A stretch of DNA of 64,000 nucleotides from an uncultured Prevotella sp. (GTDB lineage Bacteria; Bacteroidota; Bacteroidia; Bacteroidales; Bacteroidaceae), in NCBI GenBank assembly GCA_900551055.1, contig URUK01000010.1, forward strand, positions 11,687-75,686, read 5' to 3'. Under the pieces are notes generated by a model. The model was given only the letters and a program-made list of their open reading frames with translations. It was not told the origin of the DNA and did not search any database. Position 1 is the stretch's first letter, and each line of letters begins with the position of its first letter. The position numbers and the translations under genes are program-made. This document shows, one piece after another, positions 24,861 to 32,571 of the stretch.

Positions 24861-25043
24861 TTATTCAGCAACAGTTGTGTCAACAGCAGCAGTGTCAGCA
24901 GCAACAGTGTCAGCAGCCAATGTGTCAACAGCTACAGTGTCAGTTGCTGTAGAATCAACAGCCTCAGTGTTAGCTGCTTTATTACCACAAGATGCGAAAG
25001 AGATAGCTGCGATAGCTACGAACATTAAAACTAACTTTTTCAT
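24861..25043 (-). CDS. Small repetitive lipoprotein
   Basis: A 60-residue lipoprotein with lipobox FASC (Cys 19). The remaining 40 residues are nearly all Ala, Val, Thr and Asp in a repeating pattern (DTVAVDTLAADTVAADTAAVD) with no aromatic residue. The DNA reflects this as an imperfect GTGTCAGCAGCAACA-type repeat. It resembles small, abundant lipoproteins seen in Bacteroidales but I know no function. It has its own -7 box and terminator, so it is a stand-alone transcript. The mature part should be unstructured or a simple repeat helix at the membrane surface. Confidence 0.8.
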   Translation of the reverse strand: MKKLVLMFVAIAAISFASCGNKAANTEAVDSTATDTVAVDTLAADTVAADTAAVDTTVAE

Positions 25044-25094
25044 TTTCTTTGCTTTTTAAATCTGTAAAACAATCATTTGTTTATTAAAACGCTG

Positions 25095-25102
25095 CAAAGG
25101 TA
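25095..25102 (-). promoter_or_regulatory. -7 box of the small lipoprotein gene
   Basis: TACCTTTG followed by CA on the minus strand. A TTG at the expected -33 spacing is not seen. The leader is about 45 bases. Confidence 0.55.
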
Positions 25103-25271
25103 AGTATTTTTTCAATACGTTGTTCTCTTTTTTATGCTTTTTTTCGACCAATCTTTGTAACTTTTTTATAAATCATTGAGTATCAGTCATATACAAACAG
25201 CTAACATCTGTTAAATTTTCTATTGGCATTAAGAAATGTTGTTGGATTACACTCGTGTCGACTTTTTTTCG

Positions 25272-25279
25272 TACCTTTG
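25272..25279 (+). promoter_or_regulatory. -7 box upstream of mtaB with a long leader
   Basis: TACCTTTG followed by CG. The mtaB start is 140 bases downstream of the -7 box. The leader contains small stems, among them CGGCC/GGCCG at 25380-25402. Confidence 0.55.
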
Positions 25280-25419
25280 CGCCATGCAAAATGCACCGTG
25301 ATGCCGGGAAGTTTCTTTCTTATTGGCGGAGAGCGTTTGCAGGGCTATTATATAATAAGGTGTAATACTCCTCAAGAGGCGGCCTTTTATTGTTGTTGGC
25401 CGTAAAGTAAGATATAATA

Positions 25420-26751
25420 ATGATTGATACATCGGCTTTTCAAGGTAAAACCGCCGCTTATTTTACGCTTGGTTGCAAGTTGAACTTCTCCGAAACATCA
25501 ACTTTCGGACGGCTTTTGAGTGATATGGGGGTGCGCACTGTGAGCAATGGTGCGGACATTTGCATAATCAATACGTGTTCAGTCACTGAAGTAGCCGACC
25601 ATAAATGCCGTCAGGCTATACACCGCATGGTGCGTGAAAACCCGGGAGCTTTTGTAGTTGTAACAGGGTGTTACGCCCAGCTGAAGCCTGAAACGGTGGC
25701 CGGGATTGACGGTGTTGACCTTGTATTGGGTGCAAATGAGAAAGCCGACCTTATACAATTCCTGTCCGAGGCATGGTCGGGCGCAAGGCAGGAGACGTCC
25801 CTTCATCGTCATCATACGGTAAAGACTAAGGATATAAAGACGTTTGCGCCAAGTTGTTCGCGCGGCAACCGTACCAGATATTTCCTTAAAGTGCAGGACG
25901 GTTGCAATTATTTCTGCACTTATTGCACTATTCCTTACGCCCGTGGTTTTAGCCGTAACCCAAGTATAGAGTCGCTTGTTGCACAGGCACGTCAGGCCGC
26001 TGCCGAGGGTGGAAAGGAGATTGTGCTCACCGGGGTGAACATAGGCGACTTCGGAAGGGGTACGGGTGAGAGTTTTACCGACCTCGTAAAGGCGTTGGAT
26101 GGGGTAGAAGGCATCAGCCGTTACCGCATCAGCAGTATCGAGCCAGATTTGCTTGACGACAGGCTTATTGAGTATTGCACGCACAGCAGGGCGTTCATGC
26201 CGCATTTCCATATACCGTTGCAGAGTGGATCTGACGAAGTGTTGCGCCTCATGCACCGGCGTTACGACCGCTCGTTGTTCGCCCATAAAATCAAGCTTAT
26301 AAAGCAGATGATGCCCGATGCGTTTATAGGCGTTGACGTGATGGTGGGCACAAGGGGGGAAAAGCCGGAGCTGTTTGAGGAAACATACAATTTTATAAAA
26401 TCGTTGGATGTCACCCAGCTGCACGTGTTCCCTTATTCAGAACGTCCCGGAACGGCGGCGTTGAAAATACCGTATGTCGTTTCCGATGCGGACAAGAAGC
26501 TGCGCAGCAAGCGTCTTTTGGACTTGTCCGACGAGAAAACGGAGGCTTTTTACGCCCGGCATATAGGCTCCGAGGCCGAAGTGTTGTTCGAGAAGGCGAC
26601 ACGGGGCAGGGCGATGCACGGCTTCACACGCAATTACATACGTGTTGAATTGCCGCCGTCAGATGGAAATGACGAATTGGACAACCAGATAATTACGGTG
26701 AAGTTGGGCGGTTTCAACCATGACAAGACCGCATTAAAAGCTATTTTATGA
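25420..26751 (+). CDS. mtaB: tRNA t6A37 methylthiotransferase MtaB
   Basis: A 443-residue radical-SAM enzyme that converts t6A at tRNA position 37 to ms2t6A. The N-terminal UPF0004 domain carries Cys 19, Cys 53 and Cys 84 for one iron-sulphur cluster, and CNYFCTYC (Cys 162, 166, 169) binds the radical-SAM cluster. A TRAM-like end (VLFEKATRGRAMHGFTRNYI) closes the protein. The opening GCKLNFSET is the MtaB form, against GCxxNxxD in MiaB. It is coupled to the following GT2 gene, which starts one base after its stop. Confidence 0.94.
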   Translation: MIDTSAFQGKTAAYFTLGCKLNFSETSTFGRLLSDMGVRTVSNGADICIINTCSVTEVADHKCRQAIHRMVRENPGAFVVVTGCYAQLKPETVAGIDGVDLVLGANEKADLIQFLSEAWSGARQETSLHRHHTVKTKDIKTFAPSCSRGNRTRYFLKVQDGCNYFCTYCTIPYARGFSRNPSIESLVAQARQAAAEGGKEIVLTGVNIGDFGRGTGESFTDLVKALDGVEGISRYRISSIEPDLLDDRLIEYCTHSRAFMPHFHIPLQSGSDEVLRLMHRRYDRSLFAHKIKLIKQMMPDAFIGVDVMVGTRGEKPELFEETYNFIKSLDVTQLHVFPYSERPGTAALKIPYVVSDADKKLRSKRLLDLSDEKTEAFYARHIGSEAEVLFEKATRGRAMHGFTRNYIRVELPPSDGNDELDNQIITVKLGGFNHDKTALKAIL

Positions 26752-26752
26752 T

Positions 26753-27772
26753 ATGGACAAGACCGCTATTGTCATACTGAACTGGAATGGGGTGGAGATG
26801 CTTACGCGCTTTCTTCCAAACGTGCTTGATTACTCCCGTGACGAGGCTGTGGTGTATGTTGCCGACAATGCATCGACCGACAACTCCCTCGAAGTCCTGA
26901 AGATGCACTTCCCGGAGGTGCGTGTCATCGTCTTGGAAAAGAACTGGGGCTTTGCCGAGGGATACAACCGTGCGCTGGAACAGATAGAAGCTGAATATTA
27001 TGTTCTGCTTAATTCTGATGTGGAAGTGTCACATCATTGGCTCACTCCGTTGATAGAATTCATGGACAACAATGCCGACGTGGCGGCGTGTCAGCCCAAA
27101 CTGTTGTCAATGAAAGAACGGGACGCTTTTGAATACGCCGGAGCCTGCGGAGGCTATCTTGACCGTTACGGTTATCCTTTCTGCCGGGGCAGGGTATTCG
27201 ACACGTTGGAATATGACGACGGGCAATACGATTATGAGGCCGAGATATTGTGGGCCACTGGTGCGTGCATGGTTGTCAGGGCGGTTGACTTCAAGCAGGC
27301 AGGCGGTTTCGATGCTCGTTTTTTCGCCCACAGCGAGGAGATTGACCTGTGCTGGCGCATGCGTCTGTATGGCAAGAAGATATATTGCATTCCCGACAGC
27401 TTTGTCTATCACATCGGTGGAGGCACGTTGCCGAAGAACAATCCAATGAAAACCTACCTGAATTTCCGCAACAACCTTACCATGCTTTACAAGAATCTGC
27501 CCGACAATGAGCTTCGTCACGTGATGCGTGTGCGGCTTTTCTTGGATTACCTTGCCGCCTTCCAGGCTTTGCTGTCGGGACGTTTCGGCGACTTCAAGGC
27601 CATAGTCAACGGGCGAAAAGCTTTCAAGAAGTGGCTGCCGGAGTACCGGGAAGTGAGGGCGAAGGTGCAGGCTTGCCGAAAGGTTGACGATGTTAAGGGT
27701 ATATACCGCCGTTCAATCCTTTGGCAGTATTACGCCAAGGGGCATAAGAAGTATTCGGAATTAGATGCTTGA
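26753..27772 (+). CDS. Glycosyltransferase family 2 (rhamnosyltransferase-like)
   Basis: A 339-residue GT-A glycosyltransferase. AIVILNWNGVEMLTRFLP opens the fold, VYVADNASTDNS is the nucleotide-binding segment, and NWGFAEGYNRALEQ with YVLLNSDVEVS supplies the DxD-like metal site. The HSEEIDLCWRMRLYGKKIY block is typical of cytoplasmic rhamnosyl- or galactofuranosyl-transferases. The start is one base after the mtaB stop, so translation is probably coupled although the functions differ. The acceptor is unknown. Confidence 0.9.
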   Translation: MDKTAIVILNWNGVEMLTRFLPNVLDYSRDEAVVYVADNASTDNSLEVLKMHFPEVRVIVLEKNWGFAEGYNRALEQIEAEYYVLLNSDVEVSHHWLTPLIEFMDNNADVAACQPKLLSMKERDAFEYAGACGGYLDRYGYPFCRGRVFDTLEYDDGQYDYEAEILWATGACMVVRAVDFKQAGGFDARFFAHSEEIDLCWRMRLYGKKIYCIPDSFVYHIGGGTLPKNNPMKTYLNFRNNLTMLYKNLPDNELRHVMRVRLFLDYLAAFQALLSGRFGDFKAIVNGRKAFKKWLPEYREVRAKVQACRKVDDVKGIYRRSILWQYYAKGHKKYSELDA

Positions 27773-27797
27773 GGCTGTGCGGACAAGTGTCCGTCTG

Positions 27798-28493
27798 TCA
27801 TTTCGTAAGTCCCAATGACATTACACTGAACTTCACGCCGCTGGCCTTAGCCAGTTCGGTGGCGCATGATATTATTGTTGCGCCGGTGGTAACCACGTCG
27901 TCTATTATCAGTATGTGCCTGCCTTTTACGGCTTCGCTGTCTTTCAGGACGAATTCGTCTTCCACGTTTTCGTTCCTTTGCCAGCGGTTCATTTGCGTCT
28001 GGCTGCCCTTGAACGATTTTCTTTTTACAGCATTGCTTATTATTGGCAAGCGTGTTATCTGACTTACTCCGCGTGCTATTTCGAGGCTTTGGTTGTATCC
28101 GCGTTCGCGTTTCCTCTTTTTTGAAAGCGGTATGGGCACTATCGCGTCTATACCGTCAAAGAAATGCTTGGCGGCAAACTCCATGGCGGCCATGCGCCCC
28201 ATAAGTTCCCCTGTTTCAGGATGGTTCAGGTATTTCAGCCTGTATATGATTTTGCTTGCATCCGAATGTGCCCTGTAAAAGAACAGCGCCGCGGCCTTTT
28301 CAACAGGTATGCGTCCCCAAAAAAGCTTTGCCATCTCATTGTCGTAAGGCTTCGCCGCGTAGCCGGTTCGCGGCAGCCCGATGTTGCATGCGGTGCATAT
28401 CACGTCCTCGCCTATGCCGAGCCGGCATCCGCACATCGCGCATTGCCTTGGCGCGACGAGGTTGATAAGCCTTACGGCAAGCTCGACAAGCAC
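27798..28493 (-). CDS. comF: ComF-family phosphoribosyltransferase-like protein
   Basis: A 231-residue protein with an N-terminal zinc-finger-like set (CAMCGCRL, then CTAC) and a phosphoribosyltransferase domain. IVPIPLSKKRKRERGYNQS and the PRPP loop HILIIDDVVTTGATI are the ComF/GntX signatures. In naturally competent bacteria ComF is needed for DNA uptake; in Bacteroidetes its role is not established. It is convergent with the GT2 gene, 25 bases apart, and followed upstream by a long phrase-type hairpin. Confidence 0.9.
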   Translation of the reverse strand: MLVELAVRLINLVAPRQCAMCGCRLGIGEDVICTACNIGLPRTGYAAKPYDNEMAKLFWGRIPVEKAAALFFYRAHSDASKIIYRLKYLNHPETGELMGRMAAMEFAAKHFFDGIDAIVPIPLSKKRKRERGYNQSLEIARGVSQITRLPIISNAVKRKSFKGSQTQMNRWQRNENVEDEFVLKDSEAVKGRHILIIDDVVTTGATIISCATELAKASGVKFSVMSLGLTK

Positions 28494-28499
28494 TTGTTT

Positions 28500-28655
28500 T
28501 AATTAAGAATTAAGAGTTGAGAATTAAGAAAAAAGCAATTGAATGAATTGAATTTAAGAGTTAAGAATTAAGAGCTAAGAAAAATACCAACCGTTTTTGT
28601 TGCTGCTGTGCACAACCGACAAAATGTATTTTTCTTAACTCTTAATTCTTAACCT
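28500..28655. terminator. Phrase-type hairpin between proS and comF
   Basis: The left side has several TTAAGAATTAAGAG copies and the right side their complement (CTTAACTCTTAATTCTTAA), with about 60 bases between. It uses the same phrase as the palindrome at 5339-5414. It should end the proS transcript before comF. Confidence 0.65.
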
Positions 28656-28663
28656 TTAATTTT

Positions 28664-30145
28664 TTAGTAGCTTCTTGCTATGATTACGCGGTGTTTTGCA
28701 GGCTTGCCTGACACCATGTCGATGCCTTCGGTCTGCTCTACGCCGAACGGAACGCAGCGTATCGTTGCCTGTGTTTCCTCCTTGATGCGTGCCTCTGTTT
28801 CGGCTGTGCCGTCCCAGTGGCAGAGGAAGAAGCCGCCGTCCTTGATGCGCTCCTTGAACTCTTCGTAGTTGTCGCACTCGTAGATGCGTGCGTCGCGGTA
28901 AGCCTTCGCCTTCTTGAACATGTTGTCCTGAATGTCTTTGAGCAACTGTTCTACGCGCTCAACGATGCCGTCAACAGGCACTGTGTCCTTCTCCAGAGTG
29001 TCGCGGCGCATTATTTCGAGAGTGTTGTTCTCGAGGTCGCGTCCGCCCATGACGAGGCGGACGGGCACGCCCTTAAGCTCGTAGTCGGCGAACTTGAAGC
29101 CCGGACGCTTGTTGTCGGCATCGTCATACTTGACAGATATGCCGGCTTCGCGCAGGGCGTTGATTACCGGTGTAAGTTTTTCGGTTATGGCCTGCAGCTG
29201 TTCCGCGCCTTTGGTTATCGGGATGATAACCACTTGTATGGGGGCGAGCATAGGCGGCAGTACGAGTCCGTTGTCGTCAGAGTGGGTCATGATAAGCGCG
29301 CCTATGAGGCGGGTAGACACTCCCCACGACGTAGCCCATACGTATTCGGGCTTGTTTTCCTTGTTAAGATATGTTACGTCGAACGCCTTTGCGAAGTTCT
29401 GTCCGAGGAAGTGGCTCGTTCCGCTTTGCAAAGCCTTGCCGTCTTGCATCATTGCTTCAATGGTGTAAGTGTCAAGCGCGCCTGCGAAACGCTCCGTCTC
29501 GCTCTTCACTCCCTGCACTACGGGCACGGCCATCCACTTCTCCGCAAACTCGGCATACACGTGGAGCATCTTCTGCGCTTCGGCCTCGGCCTCCTCGCGT
29601 GTGGCGTGTGCCGTGTGGCCTTCCTGCCAGAGGAACTCCGATGTGCGCAGGAACGGACGAGTGCGCATCTCCCAGCGCATAACGTTGCACCACTGGTTGC
29701 ACATCAGCGGCAGGTCGCGGTATGAGTGAATCCAGTTCTTGTATGTGTTCCATATTATGGTTTCCGATGTCGGGCGGATAATCAGTTCCTCTTCCAGGCG
29801 TGCCGAGGGGTCAACCTCAACGCCGCTTTTGTCCTCCTTGGCGCGCAGGCGGTAGTGTGTCACCACGGCGCATTCCTTTGCAAAGCCTTCTACGTGCTCG
29901 GCTTCGCGAGATAGGAACGACTTTGGTATGAGCAGAGGGAAATATGCGTTCTGTGCGCCGGTTTCCTTGAACATTTTGTCAAGCTGATGCTGCATCTTTT
30001 CCCAGATAGCGTAACCGTAAGGCTTTATCACCATACAGCCGCGTACGGCCGACTGCTCGGCAAGGTCGGCCTTTGTAACCAAGTCGTTGTACCACTGGCT
30101 GTAGTTGTCAGCCCTTTTGGTCAAGTCTTTTAATTCTTTTGCCAT
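28664..30145 (-). CDS. proS: Prolyl-tRNA synthetase, archaeal/eukaryal type
   Basis: A 493-residue class II synthetase that charges tRNA-Pro. Class II motifs are seen in order: the motif 1 region MFKETGAQNAYFPLLIPKSF, motif 2 MRWEMRTRPFLRTSEFLWQE, and an ATP-site block GTSHFLGQNFAKAFDV. It lacks the large bacterial editing insertion and has the C-terminal extension of the eukaryotic-like form, usual in Bacteroidetes. The start MAKELKDLTK at 30145 is chosen; an open frame continues upstream only through the repeat array. Confidence 0.96.
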   Translation of the reverse strand: MAKELKDLTKRADNYSQWYNDLVTKADLAEQSAVRGCMVIKPYGYAIWEKMQHQLDKMFKETGAQNAYFPLLIPKSFLSREAEHVEGFAKECAVVTHYRLRAKEDKSGVEVDPSARLEEELIIRPTSETIIWNTYKNWIHSYRDLPLMCNQWCNVMRWEMRTRPFLRTSEFLWQEGHTAHATREEAEAEAQKMLHVYAEFAEKWMAVPVVQGVKSETERFAGALDTYTIEAMMQDGKALQSGTSHFLGQNFAKAFDVTYLNKENKPEYVWATSWGVSTRLIGALIMTHSDDNGLVLPPMLAPIQVVIIPITKGAEQLQAITEKLTPVINALREAGISVKYDDADNKRPGFKFADYELKGVPVRLVMGGRDLENNTLEIMRRDTLEKDTVPVDGIVERVEQLLKDIQDNMFKKAKAYRDARIYECDNYEEFKERIKDGGFFLCHWDGTAETEARIKEETQATIRCVPFGVEQTEGIDMVSGKPAKHRVIIARSY

Positions 30146-30177
30146 GATAAAAATACCTGTTTTTACTAATTTGGATG

Positions 30178-30185
30178 CAAACTTA
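30178..30185 (-). promoter_or_regulatory. -7 box of proS
   Basis: TAAGTTTG followed by CA on the minus strand. The -33 position reads TTTC rather than TTTG. The leader is about 25 bases. Confidence 0.55.
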
Positions 30186-30277
30186 CACATTTTCCGCCGA
30201 ATATTGAAATTATCTTTATACTTTGTTGTACTTTGGCCTGACACCGCTTCCGTAACGCCTTGTTTCAGGGGACTTTC

Positions 30278-30365
30278 CAAAAGGTGGTCTGTTGCGTTGC
30301 GAAAGACGGTCTTTTGCACGGCGAAAGGCCACCTTTTACACGGCGAAAGACGGCCTTTTGCAAAA
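30278..30365. repeat. 22-base-period array E, four units
   Basis: Units start at 30278, 30300, 30322 and 30344. Cores are AAAGGTGGTCTGTTGC, AAAGACGGTCTTTTGC, AAAGGCCACCTTTTAC and AAAGACGGCCTTTTGC. It lies in the divergent gap between proS and the ABC-F gene, about 70 bases from the ABC-F promoter. The rest of the gap is unremarkable. Confidence 0.85.
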
Positions 30366-30437
30366 CGCTTCCGCGCAAGTAGCCTTTTCCCTGCGCCTGC
30401 ATGGCTGCCCATTAAGTATGCTTTTCCACTACAAATG

Positions 30438-30468
30438 TTTGTCGAGACGGGATTTTTGCTTAACTTTG
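30438..30468 (+). promoter_or_regulatory. Promoter of the ABC-F gene
   Basis: TTTG (30438-30441) and TAACTTTG (30461-30468) are spaced by 19 bases. The ATG follows 81 bases after the -7 box. Confidence 0.82.
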
Positions 30469-30549
30469 CGAACCAAAAGAGTGTGCCGTACATTGTGCAG
30501 CCTTTGGCGTACAAGTGTCAGCAAGGCTCTTTTGATGTAATATGAAGAT

Positions 30550-32529
30550 ATGATTTCTGTAGAACATTTGAAAGTGGAGTTTGGTGTGAAGCCGCTCTTC
30601 AGCGATGCAGGTTTCGTCATCAACGACCGCGACCGCATAGCCCTTGTGGGCAAGAACGGTGCGGGGAAGTCCACCATGCTCAAGATACTTTGCGGTTTGC
30701 AGAAGCCCACAGAGGGTACGGTTAGCGTCCCGGCGGACACTACAATAGGCTATCTGCCGCAGGTAATGGTGCTTACCGACGACACTACAGTGCGCGAAGA
30801 GGCCCGGAAGGCGTTTGCCGGCAACACGGAACTGAAGGCGCGCATCGACCGCATGAATGACGAGCTGGCCTCGCGTACCGACTATGACAGTCCTGAATAC
30901 ATGGCTCTTGTCGACAAGTTCACGCGCGAGCATGAACGCTATATGATGATGGGCGCAGAGGGCTACGAGGCCGACATAGAGCGTACCTTGATGGGATTGG
31001 GCTTCACGCGTACAGACTTAGAGCGCCCTACGCGCGAGTTCAGCGGCGGATGGCGCATGCGCATAGAGCTTGCCAAGATACTGCTTGAGCGGCCGGACGT
31101 GCTGCTGCTTGACGAGCCTACCAACCATCTCGACATAGAGAGCATACAGTGGCTCGAGCAGTTCCTTGCCACGAGTGCCAAGGCCGTTGTGCTTGTAAGC
31201 CACGACCGCGCGTTTATTAATAATGTGTCGAACCGCACGTTGGAGATAAGCTGTGGCAAGGTGGTTGACTATAAGGTGAAGTACGACGAGTATGTGCGCC
31301 TTCGCGCAGAGCGGCGTGAGCTGCAGCTGCGCGCTTATGAGAACCAGCAGAAGGAGATAGCGGACATAAAGGACTTCATAGAGCGTTTCCGCTACAAGCC
31401 GACAAAGGCCGTGCAGGTGCAGAGCCGCATAAAGCAGTTGGAGAAAATCGTGCCCATCGAGGTTGACGAGGTTGACAATTCGGCCATGCACCTGAAGTTT
31501 CCGCCATGCCTGCGCAGCGGCGACTATCCCGTAATCTGTGACGGAGTGCGCAAGGATTACGGCGAACACACAGTGTTCAGCGGCGTTACGTTCACCATAA
31601 AGCGCGGCGAGAAGGTGGCCTTTGTGGGCAAGAACGGTGAGGGAAAGTCGACGCTCGTAAAGTGTATCATGGGTGAAATCCCTTTCACCGGCACGCTGAA
31701 AATCGGCCACAATGTACAAATCGGCTATTTCGCGCAGAACCAGGCGCAGCTGCTCGACGAGAATCTTACCGTATTCCAGACCATCGACAACGTGGCCAAG
31801 GGCGACATACGCCTGCGTATAAACGACATTCTCGGCGCGTTCATGTTCGGCGGCGAGGCATCGGAAAAGAAGGTGAAGGTGCTTAGCGGCGGCGAACGCA
31901 GCCGCTTGGCGATGATACGTCTGCTGCTCGAACCTGTCAACCTTCTGATTCTCGATGAGCCTACCAACCATCTTGACATGCCGTCGAAGGATGTGCTGAA
32001 AGAAGCCATCAAGGCTTTTGACGGCACGGTTATCGTGGTGAGCCACGACCGCGAGTTCCTCGACGGGCTGGTTTCCAAAGTCTATGAGTTTGGCGGAGGC
32101 CATGTAAAAGAACATCTCGGCGGTATATACGACTATCTTTCGAGCCGCCATGCCGACGAGCAGACTAAGAACGAGATATTGGGACAGCAGGGCGAGAGGA
32201 AAGCCGCCGCAGGCAAGGCCGATACCGACAGGCAGACTGCACTGGCTGAAACGCCGTCTTCTGTGCCGAATGCTTCTGCCTTGTCATACGCCGAGCGCAA
32301 GGAAATGCAGAAGAAGTTACGCAAAGCGGAGAAAGCCGTGGCCGACAGCGAAGCCAAGATTGGGCGGCTGGAAGCCCGGCTGAAGGAACTTGACGGCATT
32401 CTGTGCCAGCCTGACAAGGCAAGCGACATGACTCTCGTTACGGAGTATACGGAGACGAAGAAGGCTCTTGACGGGGAGGTGGACCGCTGGGAACAACTTT
32501 CCGAAGAGCTTGAAAAAATGACTGACTGA
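30550..32529 (+). CDS. ABC-F family ribosome-associated ATPase
   Basis: A 659-residue soluble protein with two ABC ATPase domains and no membrane part. Domain 1 has GKNGAGKST (Lys 40), then FSGGWRMRIELAK and LLLDEPTNHLD. A charged linker (about 245-320) follows, then domain 2 with GKNGEGKST, LSGGERSRLAM and LILDEPTNHLD. The last 100 residues form an arm or coiled coil. ABC-F proteins act in the ribosome E site as translation factors or antibiotic-protection factors. The C-terminal coiled coil is Uup-like. I see no evidence to call it a resistance gene. Confidence 0.92.
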   Translation: MISVEHLKVEFGVKPLFSDAGFVINDRDRIALVGKNGAGKSTMLKILCGLQKPTEGTVSVPADTTIGYLPQVMVLTDDTTVREEARKAFAGNTELKARIDRMNDELASRTDYDSPEYMALVDKFTREHERYMMMGAEGYEADIERTLMGLGFTRTDLERPTREFSGGWRMRIELAKILLERPDVLLLDEPTNHLDIESIQWLEQFLATSAKAVVLVSHDRAFINNVSNRTLEISCGKVVDYKVKYDEYVRLRAERRELQLRAYENQQKEIADIKDFIERFRYKPTKAVQVQSRIKQLEKIVPIEVDEVDNSAMHLKFPPCLRSGDYPVICDGVRKDYGEHTVFSGVTFTIKRGEKVAFVGKNGEGKSTLVKCIMGEIPFTGTLKIGHNVQIGYFAQNQAQLLDENLTVFQTIDNVAKGDIRLRINDILGAFMFGGEASEKKVKVLSGGERSRLAMIRLLLEPVNLLILDEPTNHLDMPSKDVLKEAIKAFDGTVIVVSHDREFLDGLVSKVYEFGGGHVKEHLGGIYDYLSSRHADEQTKNEILGQQGERKAAAGKADTDRQTALAETPSSVPNASALSYAERKEMQKKLRKAEKAVADSEAKIGRLEARLKELDGILCQPDKASDMTLVTEYTETKKALDGEVDRWEQLSEELEKMTD

Positions 32530-32571
32530 AAGAATAAAAACGAAGAATATACCCAATAAAAAGGTTTGATT

